A DNA stretch of 64,000 nt from Osedax frankpressi (Eukaryota; Annelida; Polychaeta; Sabellida; Siboglinidae), in the NCBI GenBank assembly GCA_964035775.1, contig OZ038314.1, forward strand, positions 3,353,371-3,417,370, written 5' to 3'. The notes under the pieces are model-generated. The model worked only from the letters and a program-made list of their open reading frames with translations. It had not been told where the DNA came from and did no database searches. A program made the translations under genes and the position numbers. Shown in pieces: positions 13,801-25,900 of this stretch (position 1 is the stretch's first letter; each line of letters opens with the position of its first letter).

Positions 13801-15670
13801 TATAGTTATTTAATTTATAGTTATTTAAGTTATAGTTATTTAAGTTATAGTTATTTAAGTTATAGTTATTTAAGTTATAGTTATTTAAGTTATAGTTATT
13901 TAATTAATAGTAATTTAAGTTATAGTAATTTAAGTTTAGTTATTTAATTTATAGTTATTTAAGTTATAGTTAATTAAGTTATCGTTAGTTAAGTTATAGT
14001 TATTTAAGTTATAGTTATTAAATTATAGTTATTTAAGTTATAGTTATTTAATTTATAGTTTTTTCATTTATGGTTATTTAAGTTATAGTTATTTAAGTTA
14101 TAGTTATTTAAGTTATAGTTATTTAAGTTATAGTTATTTAAGTTATAGTTATTTAAGTTATAGTTATTTAATTAATAGTTATTTAAGTTATAGTTATTTA
14201 AGTTATAGTTATTTAAGTTATAGTTATTTAAGTTATAGTTATTTAAGTTATAGTTATTTAATTTATAGTTATTTAAGTTATAGTTATTTAAGTTATAGTT
14301 ATTTAAGTTATAGTTATTTAAGTTATAGTTATTTAAGTTATAGTTATTTAAGTTATAGTTATTTAAGTTATAGTTATTTAAGTTATAGTTATTTAATTAA
14401 TAGTTATTTAAGTTATAGTTATTTAAGTTATAGTTATTTAAGTTATAGTTATTTAAGTTATAGTTATTTAAGTTATAGTTATTTAAGTTATAGTTATTTA
14501 ATTTATAGTTATTTAATTTATAGTTAATTAAGTTATCGTTAGTTAAGTTATAGTTATTTAAGTTATAGTTATTAAATTATAGTTATTTAATTAATAGTAA
14601 TTTAAGTTATAGTAATTTAAGTTTAGTTATTTAATTTATAGTTATTTAAGTTATAGTTAATTAAGTTATCGTTAGTTAAGTTATAGTTATTTAAGTTATA
14701 GTTATTAAATTATAGTTATTTAAGTTATAGTTATTTAATTTATAGTTTTTTCATTTATGGTTATTATATTATAGTTATATAAATTATAGTTATTTAAGTT
14801 ATAGTTATTTAAGTTATAGTTATTTAAGTTATAGTTATTTAAGTTATAGTTATTTAAGTTATAGTTATTTAAGTTATAGTTATTTAAGTTATAGTTATTT
14901 AATTAATAGTTATTTAAGTTATAGTTATTTAAGTTATAGTTATTTAAGTTATAGTTATTTAAGTTATAGTTATTTAAGTTATAGTTATTTAAGTTATAGT
15001 TATTTAAGTTATAGTTATTTAATTAATAGTTATTTAAGTTATAGTTATTTAAGTTATAGTTATTAAATTATAGTTATTTAAGTTATAGTTATTTAATTTA
15101 TAGTTTTTTCATTTATGGTTATTTAAGTTATAGTTATTTAAGTTATAGTTATTTAAGTTATAGTTATTTAAGTTATAGTTATTTAAGTTATAGTTATTTA
15201 AGTTATAGTTATTTAAGTTATAGTTATTTAATTAATAGTTATTTAAGTTATAGTTATTTAAGTTATAGTTATTTAAGTTATAGTTATTTAAGTTATAGTT
15301 ATTTAAGTTATAGTTATTTAATTTATAGTTATTTAAGTTATAGTTATTTAAGTTATAGTTATTTAAGTTATAGTTATTTAAGTTATAGTTATTTAAGTTA
15401 TAGTTATTTAATTAATAGTTATTTAAGTTATAGTTATTTAAGTTATAGTTATTTAAGTTATAGTTATTTAAGTTATAGTTATTTAAGTTATAGTTATTTA
15501 ATTAATAGTAATTTAAGTTATAGTAATTTAAGTTTAGTTATTTAATTTATAGTTATTTAAGTTATAGTTAATTAAGTTATCGTTAGCTAAGTTATAGTTA
15601 TTTAAGTTATAGTTATTAAATTATAGTTATTTAAGTTATAGTTATTTAATTTATAGTTTTTTCATTTATG
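10830..15670 (+). repeat. Segment repeated about 3.29 kb apart
   Basis: The stretch about 10770-12370 matches about 14059-15660. The j sites pair as 10770/14059, 11487/14746, 11800/15104 and 12368/15657, with offsets of 3,289, 3,259, 3,304 and 3,289 bp that differ only by multiples of 15. Both carry a double core (around 11240-11500 and 14500-14760). The material between, about 12.4-14.0 kb, is a separate local expansion. Confidence 0.8.
12310..13780 (+). repeat. 0.72-0.73-kb tandem pair with cores lacking i and j
   Basis: Landmarks repeat at 719 or 734 bp: b-c junctions at 12479/13198, 12674/13393 and 12764/13483, the b-b pair at 12854/13573, b-d at 12944/13678 and h at 13021/13755. In both copies the core stops after h without reaching i and j, explaining the 1,691-bp gap between the j sites at 12368 and 14059. 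A third, shorter repetition of b-b, d-e-f and h follows 224 bp later and leads into a complete core ending at j 14059. Confidence 0.8.
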
Positions 15671-17500
15671 GTTATTTAAGTTATAGTTATTTAAGTTATA
15701 GTTATTTAAGTTATAGTTATTTAAGTTATAGTTATTTAAGTTATAGTTATTTAATTAATAGTTATTTAAGTTATAGTTATTTAAGTTATAGTTATTTAAG
15801 TTATAGTTATTTAATTAATAGTTATTTAAGTTATAGTTATTTAAGTTATAGTTATTTAAGTTATAGTTATTTAAGTTATAGTTATTTAAGTTATAGTTAT
15901 TTAATTTATAGTTATTTAATTTATAGTTATTTAAGTTATAGTTATTTAAGTTATAGTTATTTAAGTTATAGTTATTTAAGTTATAGTTATTTAATTAATA
16001 GTAATTTAAGTTATAGTAATTTAAGTTTAGTTATTTAATTTATAGTTATTTAAGTTATAGTTAATTAAGTTATCGTTAGTTAAGTTATAGTTATTTAAGT
16101 TATAGTTATTAAATTATAGTTATTTAAGTTATAGTTATTTAATTTATAGTTTTTTCATTTATGGTTATTTAAGTTATAGTTATTTAAGTTATAGTTATTT
16201 AAGTTATAGTTATTTAAGTTATAGTTATTTAAGTTATAGTTATTTAAGTTATAGTTATTTAAGTTATAGTTATTTAAGTTAAAGTTATTTAAGTTATAGT
16301 TATTTAAGTTATAGTTATTTAAGTTATAATTATTTAAATTATAGTTATATAAGTTATAGTTAATTAAGTTATCGTTATTTAAGTTATAGTTATTTAAGTT
16401 ATAGTTATTTAAATTTTAGTTATATAAGTTATAGTTATTGAATTTATAGTTATTTAATTTATAGTTATTTAAGTTATAGTTATTTAAGTTATAGTTATTT
16501 AAGTTATAGTTATTTAAGTTATAGTTATTTAAGTTATAGTTATTTAATTTATAGTTATTTAAGTTATAGTTATTTAAGTTATAGTTATTTAAGTTATAGT
16601 TATTTAAGTTATAGTTATTTAAGTTATAGTTATTTAAGTTATAGTTATTTAATTAATAGTTATTTAAGTTATAGTTATTTAAGTTACAGTTATTTAAGTT
16701 ATAGTTATTTAAGTTATAGTTATTTATGTTATAGTTATTTAATTTATAGTTATTTAATTTATAGTTATTTAAGTTATAGTTATTTAAGTTATAGTTATTT
16801 AAGTTATAGTTATTTAAGTTATAGTTATTTAATTAATAGTAATTTAAGTTATAGTAATTTAAGTTTAGTTATTTAATTTATAGTTATTTAATTTATAGTT
16901 AATTAAGTTATCGTTAGCTAAGTTATAGTTATTTAAGTTATAGTTATTAAATTATAGTTATTTAAGTTATAGTTATTTAATTTATAGTTTTTTCATTTAT
17001 GGTTATTTAAGTTATAGTTATTTAAGTTATAGTTATTTAAGTTATAGTTATTTAAGTTATAGTTATTTAAGTTATAGTTATTTAAATTATAGTTATTTAA
17101 TTAATAGTTATTTAAGTTATAGTTATTTAAGTTATAGTTATTTAAGTTATAGTTATTTAAGTTATAGTTATTTAAGTTATAGTTATTTAATTTATAGTTA
17201 TTTAAGTTATAGTTATTTAAGTTATAGTTATTTAAGTTATAGTTATTTAAGTTATAGTTATTTAAGTTATAGTTATTTAAGTTATAGTTATTTAATTAAT
17301 AGTTATTTAAGTTATAGTTATTTAAGTTATAGTTATTTAAGTTATAGTTATTTAAGTTATAGTTATTTAATTAATAGTTATTTAAGTTATAGTTATTTAA
17401 GTTATAGTTATTTAAGTTATAGTTATTTAAGTTATAGTTATTTAAGTTATAGTTATTTAATTTATAGTTATTTAATTTATAGTTATTTAAGTTATAGTTA
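15670..17500 (+). repeat. Third copy of the E-containing block
   Basis: The j sites at 16150, 16988 and 17706 and module E at 16324-16443 repeat the order of the 1,989-bp pair. They lie about 6.94-6.98 kb after its second copy (9169, 10022, 10770). The b-b doublets, the GCTAAG form of h and the E module are conserved, while the TTGTAG and ACG marks are absent. A few private changes are seen, such as TTACAG near 16685 and TTATGTTATAG near 16726. This suggests an older duplication of roughly 6.9 kb underlying 8.8-18.4 kb. Confidence 0.75.
16324..16443 (+). repeat. E module copy
   Basis: Complete E in the third E-containing block. A TTAAAG variant a monomer lies upstream near 16279; the same variant occurs upstream of E at 44748 and 50375. 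Confidence 0.9.
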
Positions 17501-20500
17501 TTTAAGTTATAGTTATTTAAGTTATAGTTATTTAAGTTATAGTTATTTAATTAATAGTAATTTAAGTTATAGTAATTTAAGTTTAGTTATTTAATTTATA
17601 GTTATTTAAGTTATAGTTAATTAAGTTATCGTTAGTTAAGTTATAGTTATTTAAGTTATAGTTATTAAATTATAGTTATTTAAGTTATAGTTATTTAATT
17701 TATAGTTTTTTCATTTATGGTTATTTAAGTTATAGTTATTTAAGTTATAGTTATTTAAGTTATAGTTATTTAAGTTATAGTTATTTAAGTTATAGTTATT
17801 TAAGTTATAGTTATTTAATTAATAGTTATTTAAGTTATAGTTATTTAAGTTATAGTTATTTAAGTTATAGTTATTTAAGTTATAGTTATTTAAGTTATAG
17901 TTATTTAATTTATAGTTATTTAAGTTATAGTTATTTAAGTTATAGTTATTTAAGTTATAGTTATTTAAGTTATAGTTATTTAAGTTATAGTTATTTAAGT
18001 TATAGTTATTTAAGTTATAGTTATTTAAGTTATAGTTATTTAATTAATAGTTATTTAAGTTATAGTTATTTAAGTTATAGTTATTTAAGTTATAGTTATT
18101 TAAGTTATAGTTATTTAAGTTATAGTTATTTAAGTTATAGTTATTTAATTTATAGTTATTTAATTTATAGTTATTTAAGTTATAGTTATTTAAGTTATAG
18201 TTATTTAAGTTATAGTTATTTAATTAATAGTAATTTAAGTTATAGTAATTTAAGTTTAGTTATTTAATTTATAGTTATTTAAGTTATAGTTAATTAAGTT
18301 ATCGTTAGTTAAGTTATAGTTATTTAAGTTATAGTTATTAAATTATAGTTATTTAAGTTATAGTTATTTAATTTATAGTTTTTTCATGTATGGTTATTAT
18401 ATTATAGTTATATAAATTATAGTTATTTAAGTTATAGTTATTTAAGTTATAGTTATTTAAGTTATAGTTATTTAAGTTATAGTTATTTAAGTTATAGTTA
18501 TTTAAGTTATAGTTATTTAAGTTATAGTTATTTAAGTTATAGTTATTTAAGTTATAGTTATTTAATTAATAGTTATTTAAGTTATAGTTATTTAATTAAT
18601 AGTAATTTAAGTTATAGTAATTTAAGTTTAGTTATTTAATTTATAGTTATTTAAGTTATAGTTAATTAAGTTATCGTTAGTTAAGTTATAGTTATTTAAG
18701 TTATAGTTATTAAATTATAGTTATTTAAGTTATAGTTATTCAATTTATAGTTTTTTCATTTATGGTTATTATATTATAGTTATATAAATTATAGTTATTT
18801 AAGTTATAGTTATTAAAGTTATAGTTATTTAAGTTATAGTTATTTAAGTTATAGTTATTTAAGTTATAGTTATTTAAGTTATAGTTATTTAATTAATAGT
18901 TATTTAAGTTATAGTTATTTAAGTTATAGTTATTTAAGTTATAGTTATTTAAATTATAGTTATTTAAGTTATAGTTATTTAAGTTATAGTTATTTAATTA
19001 ATAGTTATTTAAGTTATAGTTATTTAAGTTATAGTTATTAAATTATAGTTATTTAAGTTATAGTTATTTAATTTATATTTTTTTCATTTATGGTTATTTA
19101 AGTTATAGTTATTTAAGTTATAGTTATTTAAGTTATAGTTATGTAAGTTATAGTTATTTAAGTTATAGTTATTTAAGTTATAGTTATTTAAGTTATAGTT
19201 ATTTAAGTTATAGTTATTTAAGTTATAGTTATTTAAGTTATAGTTATTTAATTAATAGTAATTTAAGTTATAGTAATTTAAGTTTAGTTATTTAATTTAT
19301 AGTTATTTAAGTTATAGTTAATTAAGTTATCGTTAGTTAAGTTATAGTTATTTAAGTTATAGTTATTAAATTATAGTTATTTAAGTTATAGTTATTTAAT
19401 TTATAGTTTTTTCATTTATGGTTATTTAAGTTATAGTTATTTAAGTTATAGTTATTTAAGTTATAGTTATTTAAGTTATAGTTATTTAAGTTATAGTTAT
19501 TTAAGTTATAGTTATTTAATTAATAGTTATTTAAGTTATAGTTATTTAAGTTATAGTTATTTAAGTTATAGTTATTTAAGTTATAGTTATTTAAGTTATA
19601 GTTATTTAATTTATAGTTATTTAAGTTATAGTTATTTAAGTTATAGTTATTTAAGTTATAGTTATTTAAGTTATAGTTATTTAAGTTATAGTTATTTAAG
19701 TTATAGTTATTTAAGTTATAGTTATTTAAGTTATAGTTATTTAATTAATAGTTATTTAAGTTATAGTTATTTAAGTTATAGTTATTTAAGTTATAGTTAT
19801 TTAAGTTATAGTTATTTAAGTTATAGTTATTTAAGTTATAGTTATTTAATTTATAGTTATTTAATTTATAGTTATTTAAGTTATAGTTATTTAAGTTATA
19901 GTTATTTAAGTTATAGTTATTTAATTAATAGTAATTTAAGTTATAGTAATTTAAGTTTAGTTATTTAATTTATAGTTATTTAAGTTATAGTTAATTAAGT
20001 TATCGTTAGTTAAGTTATAGTTATTTAAGTTATAGTTATTAAATTATAGTTATTTAAGTTATAGTTATTTAATTTATAGTTTTTTCATGTATGGTTATTA
20101 TATTATAGTTATATAAATTATAGTTATTTAAGTTATAGTTATTTAAGTTATAGTTATTTAAGTTATAGTTATTTAAGTTATAGTTATTTAAGTTATAGTT
20201 ATTTAAGTTATAGTTATTTAAGTTATAGTTATTTAAGTTATAGTTATTTAAGTTATAGTTATTTAATTAATAGTTATTTAAGTTATAGTTATTTAATTAA
20301 TAGTAATTTAAGTTATAGTAATTTAAGTTTAGTTATTTAATTTATAGTTATTTAAGTTATAGTTAATTAAGTTATCGTTAGTTAAGTTATAGTTATTTAA
20401 GTTATAGTTATTAAATTATAGTTATTTAAGTTATAGTTATTCAATTTATAGTTTTTTCATTTATGGTTATTATATTATAGTTATATAAATTATAGTTATT

Positions 20501-20905
20501 TAAGTTATAGTTATTAAAGTTATAGTTATTTAAGTTATAGTTATTTAAGTTATAGTTATTTAAGTTATAGTTATTTAAGTTATAGTTATTTAATTAATAG
20601 TTATTTAAGTTATAGTTATTTAAGTTATAGTTATTTAAGTTATAGTTATTTAAGTTATAGTTATTTAAGTTATAGTTATTTAAGTTATAGTTATTTAATT
20701 AATAGTTATTTAAGTTATAGTTATTTAAGTTATAGTTATTAAATTATAGTTATTTAAGTTATAGTTATTTAATTTATATTTTTTTCATTTATGGTTATTT
20801 AAGTTATAGTTATTTAAGTTATAGTTATTTAAGTTATAGTTATGTAAGTTATAGTTATTTAAGTTATAGTTATTTAAGTTATAGTTATTTAAGTTATAGT
20901 TATTT
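17500..20905 (+). repeat. 1,701-bp tandem pair
   Basis: The copies run about 17500-19200 and 19200-20905. Five j sites pair at exactly 1,701 bp: 17706/19407, 18379/20080, 18751/20452, 19078/20779 and, upstream, the b-d junction at 17549/19250. Rare shared marks include j with CATGTATGG (18379/20080), b with TTCAAT (about 18740/20441), j with TATTTTTTTC (19078/20779) and TATGTAAG (about 19140/20841). 1,701 equals 114 monomers minus nine bases. I saw few differences between copies, for example TTTAAATTATAG near 18950 only in the first. Confidence 0.9.
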
Positions 20906-21300
20906 AATTAATAGTTATTTAAGTTATAGTTATTTAAGTTATAGTTATTTAAGTTATAGTTATTTAAGTTATAGTTATTTAAGTTATAGTTATTTAAGTT
21001 ATAGTTATTTAATTTATAGTTATTTAAGTTATAGTTATTTAAGTTATAGTTATTTAAGTTATAGTTATTTAAGTTATAGTTATTTAAGTTATAGTTATTT
21101 AAGTTATAGTTATTTAAGTTATAGTTATTTAATTAATAGTTATTTAAGTTATAGTTATTTAAATTATAGTTATTTAAGTTATAGTTATTTAAGTTATAGT
21201 TATTTAAGTTATAGTTATTTAATTAATAGTTATTTAAGTTATAGTTATTTAAGTTATAGTTATTTAAGTTATAGTTATTTAAGTTATAGTTATTTAAGTT
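20905..21300 (+). repeat. Spacer of plain monomers between duplications
   Basis: This stretch holds runs of a interrupted by b-c junctions near 20909, 21130 and 21221, one b near 21012 and a private AAA-ending monomer near 21168. It has no core, no D and no E. It joins the 1,701-bp pair to the 6.7-kb pair; I see nothing else in it. Confidence 0.8.
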
Positions 21301-22030
21301 ATAGTTATTTAATTTATAGTTATTTAATTTATAGTTATTTAAGTAATAGTTATTTAAGTTATAGTTATTTAAGTTATAGTTATTCAAGTTATAGTTATTT
21401 AAGTTATAGTTATTTAAGTTATAGTTATTTAATTAATAGTTATTTAAGTTATAGTTATTTAAGTTATAGTTATATAAGTTATAGTTATTTAAGTTATAGT
21501 TATTTAAGTTATAGTAATTTAATTTATAGTTATTTAATTTATAGTTATTTAAGTTATAGTTATTTAAGTTATAGTTATTTAAGTTATAGTTATTTAAGTT
21601 ATAGTTATTTAATTAATAGTAATTTAAGTTATAGTAATTTAAGTTTAGTTATTTAATTTATAGTTATTTAAGTTATAGTTAATTAAGTTATCGTTAGTTA
21701 AGTTATAGTTATTTAAGTTATAGTTATTAAATTATAGTTATTTAAGTGATAGTTATTTAATTTATAGTTTTTTTATTTATGGTTATTTAAGTTATAGTTA
21801 TTTAAGTTATAGTTATTTAAGTTATAGTTATTTAAATTATAGTTATTTAAGTTATAGTTATTTAATTTATAGTTATTTAATTTATAGTTATTTAAGTTAT
21901 AGTTATTTAAGTTATAGTTATTTAAGTTATAGTTATTTAAGTTATAGTTATTTAATTAATAGTAATTTAAGTTATAGTAATTTAAGTTTAGTTATTTAAT
22001 TTATAGTTATTTAAGTTATAGTTATTTAAG

Positions 22031-22605
22031 TTATAGTTATTATATAATATTTATTTAAGTTATAGTTATTTAAGATATATTTATTTAATTTATAGTTATT
22101 ATATTATAATTATTTAAGTTTTAGTTATTTAAGTTATAGTTATTATATTATAGCTATTTAAGTGATATTTATTTAAGTTATAGTTATTTAATTAATAGTT
22201 ATTTAATTTATAGTTATTTAAGTTATAGCTATTTAAGTGATATTTATTTAAGTTATAGTTATTTAATTAATAGTTATTTAATTTATAGTTATTTAAGTTA
22301 TAGTTATTTAAGTTATAGTTATTTAAGTTATAGTTATTAAATTATATTTATTTAAGTTATAGTTATTTAATTTATAGTTATTTAATTTATAGTTATTTAA
22401 TTTATAGTTATTTAATTTATAGTTATTTAATTTATAGTTATTTAATTTATAGTTATTTAATTTATAGTTATTTAATTTATAGTTATTTAATTTATAGTTA
22501 TTTAATTTATAGTTATTTAATTTATAGTTATTTAATTTATAGTTATTTAATTTATAGTTATTTAATTTATAGTTATTTAATTTATAGTTATTATAGTTAT
22601 TTAAA
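22031..22605 (+). repeat. D module, copy 1
   Basis: Divergent block: TTATAGTTATTATA (14 bp, 22031-22044), TAATATTTATTTAAG, a, ATATATTTATTTAAT, further 14-bp and variant monomers, then TTATAGCTATTTAAG and TGATATTTATTTAAG. It ends in 15 consecutive b monomers (22357-22581) and a 24-bp composite (22582-22605) that looks like two monomers missing 6 bp. This copy alone has its TAGCT segment doubled. It is followed by a run of a and then module E. Confidence 0.9.
22148..22297 (+). repeat. 75-bp tandem duplication inside D copy 1
   Basis: Five monomers (TTATAGCTATTTAAG, TGATATTTATTTAAG, b, TAATAGTTATTTAAT, a) at 22148-22222 are repeated at 22223-22297. The other D modules have the TAGCT monomer once, so this duplication is private to copy 1. 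It is younger than, or was lost since, the 6.7-kb duplication. Confidence 0.88.
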
Positions 22606-22815
22606 TTATAGTTATTTAAGTTATAGTTATTTAAGTTATAGTTATTTAAGTTATAGTTATTTAAGTTATAGTTATTTAAGTTATAGTTATTTAAGTTATA
22701 GTTATTTAAGTTATAGTTATTTAAGTTATAGTTATTTAAGTTATAGTTATTTAAGTTATAGTTATTTAAGTTATAGTTATTTAAGTTATAGTTATTTAAG
22801 TTATAGTTATTTAAG

Positions 22816-22935
22816 TTATAATTATTTAAATTATAGATATATAAGTTATAGTTAATTAAGTTATCGTTATTTAAGTTATAGTTATTTAAGTTATAGTTAT
22901 TTAAATTTTAGTTATATAAGTTATAATTATTGAAT
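22816..22935 (+). repeat. E module copy after D copy 1
   Basis: Complete E with two private changes shared with its 6.7-kb partner: TTATAGATATATAAG in the second monomer and TTATAATTATTGAAT in the last. Confidence 0.9.
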
Positions 22936-25900
22936 TTATAGTTATTTAATTTATAGTTATTTAAGTTATAGTTATTTAAGTTATAGTTATTTAAGTTATA
23001 GTTATTTAAGTTATAGTTATTTAAGTTATAGTTATTTAATTTATAGTTATTTAAGTTATAGTTATTTAAGTTATAGTTATTTAAGTTATAGTTATTTAAG
23101 TTATAGCTATTTAAGTTATAGTTATTTAAGTTATAGTTATTTAATTAATAGTTATTTAAGTTATAGTTATTTAAGTTATAGTTATTTAAGTTATAGTTAT
23201 TTAAGTTATAGTTATTTAAGTTATAGTTATTTAATTTATAGTTATTTAATTTATAGTTATTTAAGTTATAGTTATTTAAGTTATAGTTATTTAAGTTATA
23301 GTTATTTAAGTTATAGTTATTTAATTAATAGTAATTTAAGTTATAGTAATTTAAGTTTAGTTATTTAATTTATAGTTATTTAAGTTATAGTTAGTTAAGT
23401 TATAGTTATTTAAGTTATAGTTATTTAAGTTATAGTTATTTAAGTTATAGTTATTTTAGTTATAGTTATTTAAGTTATAGTTATTTAATTTATAGTTATT
23501 TAAGTTATAGTTATTTAAGTTATAGTTATTTAAGTTATAGTTATTTAAGTTATAGTTATTTAAGTTATAGTTATTTAATTTATAGTTATTTAATTTATAG
23601 TTATTTAAGTTATAGTTATTTAAGTTATAGTTATTTAAGTTATAGTTATTTAAGTTATAGTTATTTAATTAATAGTAATTTAAGTTATAGTAATTTAAGT
23701 TTAGTTATTTAATTTATAGTTATTTAAGTTATAGTTAATTAAGTTATCGTTAGTTAAGTTATAGTTATTTAAGTTATAGTTATTAAATTATAGTTATTTA
23801 AGTTATAGTTATTTAATTTATAGTTTTTTCATTTATGGTTATTTAAGTTATAGTTATTTAAGTTATAGTTATTTAAGTTATAGTTATTTAAGTTATAGTT
23901 ATTTAAGTTATAGTTATTTAAATTATAGTTATTTAATTAATAGTTATTTAAGTTATAGTTATTTAAGTTATAGTTATTTAAGTTATAGTTATTTAAGTTA
24001 TAGTTATTTAAGTTATAGTTATTTAATTTATAGTTATTTAAGTTATAGTTATTTAAGTTATAGTTATTTAAGTTATAGTTATCTAAGTTATAGTTATTTA
24101 AGTTATAGTTATTTAAGTTATAGGTATTTAAGTTATAGTTATTTAATTAATAGTTATTTAAGTTATAGTTATTTAAGTTATAGTTATTTAAGTTATAGTT
24201 ATTTAATTTATAGTTATTTAATTTATAGTTATTTAAGTTATAGTTATTTAAGTTATAGTTATTTAAGTTATAGTTATTTAATTAATAGTAATTTAAGTTA
24301 TAGTAATTTAAGTTTAGTTATTTAATTTATAGTTATTTAAGTTATAGTTAATTAAGTTATCGTTAGTTAAGTTATAGTTATTTAAGTTATAGTTATTAAA
24401 TTATAGTTATTTAAGTTATAGTTATTTAATTTATAGTTTTTTCATTTATGGTTATTATATTATAGTTATATAAATTATAGTTATTTAAGTTATAGTTATT
24501 TAAGTTATAGTTATTTAAGTTATAGTTATTTAAGTTATAGTTATTTAAGTTATAGTTATTTAAGTTATAGTTATTTAAGTTATAGTTATTTAAGTTATAG
24601 TTATTTAATTAATAGTTATTTAAGTTATAGTTTTTTCAGTTATAGTTATTTAAGTTATAGTTATTTAAGTTATAGTTATTTAAGTTATAGTTATTTAATT
24701 TATAGTTATTTAAGTTATAGTTATTTAAGTTATAGTTATTTAAGTTATAGTCATTTAATTAATAGTAATTTAAGTTATAGTACTTTAAGTTTAGTTATTT
24801 AATTTATAGTTATTTAAGTTATAGTTAAATAAGTTATCGTTAGTTAAGTTATAGTTATTTAAGTTATAGTTATTAAATTATAGTTATTTAAGTTATAGTT
24901 ATTTAATTTATAGTTTTTTCATTTATGGTTATTTAAGTTATAGTTATTTAAGTTATAGTTATTTAAGTTATAGTTATTTAATTAATAGTTATTTAAGTTA
25001 TAGTTATTTAAGTTATAGTTATTTAAGTTATAGTTATTTAAGTTATAGTTATTTAAGTTATAGTTATTTAAGTTATAGTTATTTAATTTATAGTTATTTA
25101 AGTTATAGTTATTTAAGTTATAGTTATTTAAGTTATAGTTATTTAAGTTATAGTTATTTAATTAATAGTTATTTAAGTTATAGTTATTTAAGTTATAGTT
25201 ATTTAAGTTATAGTTATTTAAGTTATAGTTATTTAAGTTATAGTTATTTAAGTTATAGTTATTTAAGTTATAGTTATTTAAGTTATAGTTATTTAATTTA
25301 TAGTTATTTAATTTATAATTATTTAAGTTATAGTTATTTAAGTTATAGTTATTTAAGTTATAGTTATTTAATTAATAGTAATTTAAGTTATAGTAATTTA
25401 AGTTTAGTTATTTAATTTATAGTTATTTAAGTTATAGTTAATTAAGTTATCGTTAGTTAAGTTATAGTTATTTAAGTTATAGTTATTAAATTATAGTTAT
25501 TTAAGTTATAGTTATTTAATTTATAGTTTTTTCATTTATGGTTATTATATTATAGTTATATAAATTATAGTTATTTAAGTTATAGTTATTTAAGTTATAG
25601 TTATTTAAGATATAGTTATTTAAGTTATAGTTATTTAAGTTATAGTTATTTAAGTTATAGTTATTTAAGTTATAGTTATTTAAGTTATAGTTATTTAATT
25701 AATAGTTATTTAAGTTATAGTTATTTAAGTTATAGTTATTTAAGTTATAGTTATTTAAGTTATAGTTATTTAAGTTATAGTTATTTAATTAATAGTTATT
25801 TAAGTTATAGTTATTTAAGTTATAGTTATTTAAGTTATAGTTATTTAAGTTATAGTTATTTAAGTTATAGTTATTTAATTTATAGTTATTTAATTTATAG

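Noticed and set aside
22366-22590. Yeast-type ARS consensus in b monomers (ATTTATAGTTA)
   Set aside because: It matches 10 of 11 positions but has G where the consensus needs T, and such near matches are expected by chance in DNA this rich in A+T.
22031-22605. D module as a transposon insertion
   Set aside because: Its monomers are still recognisable 15-bp variants in the same orientation, with no terminal repeats, target duplication or coding sequence.
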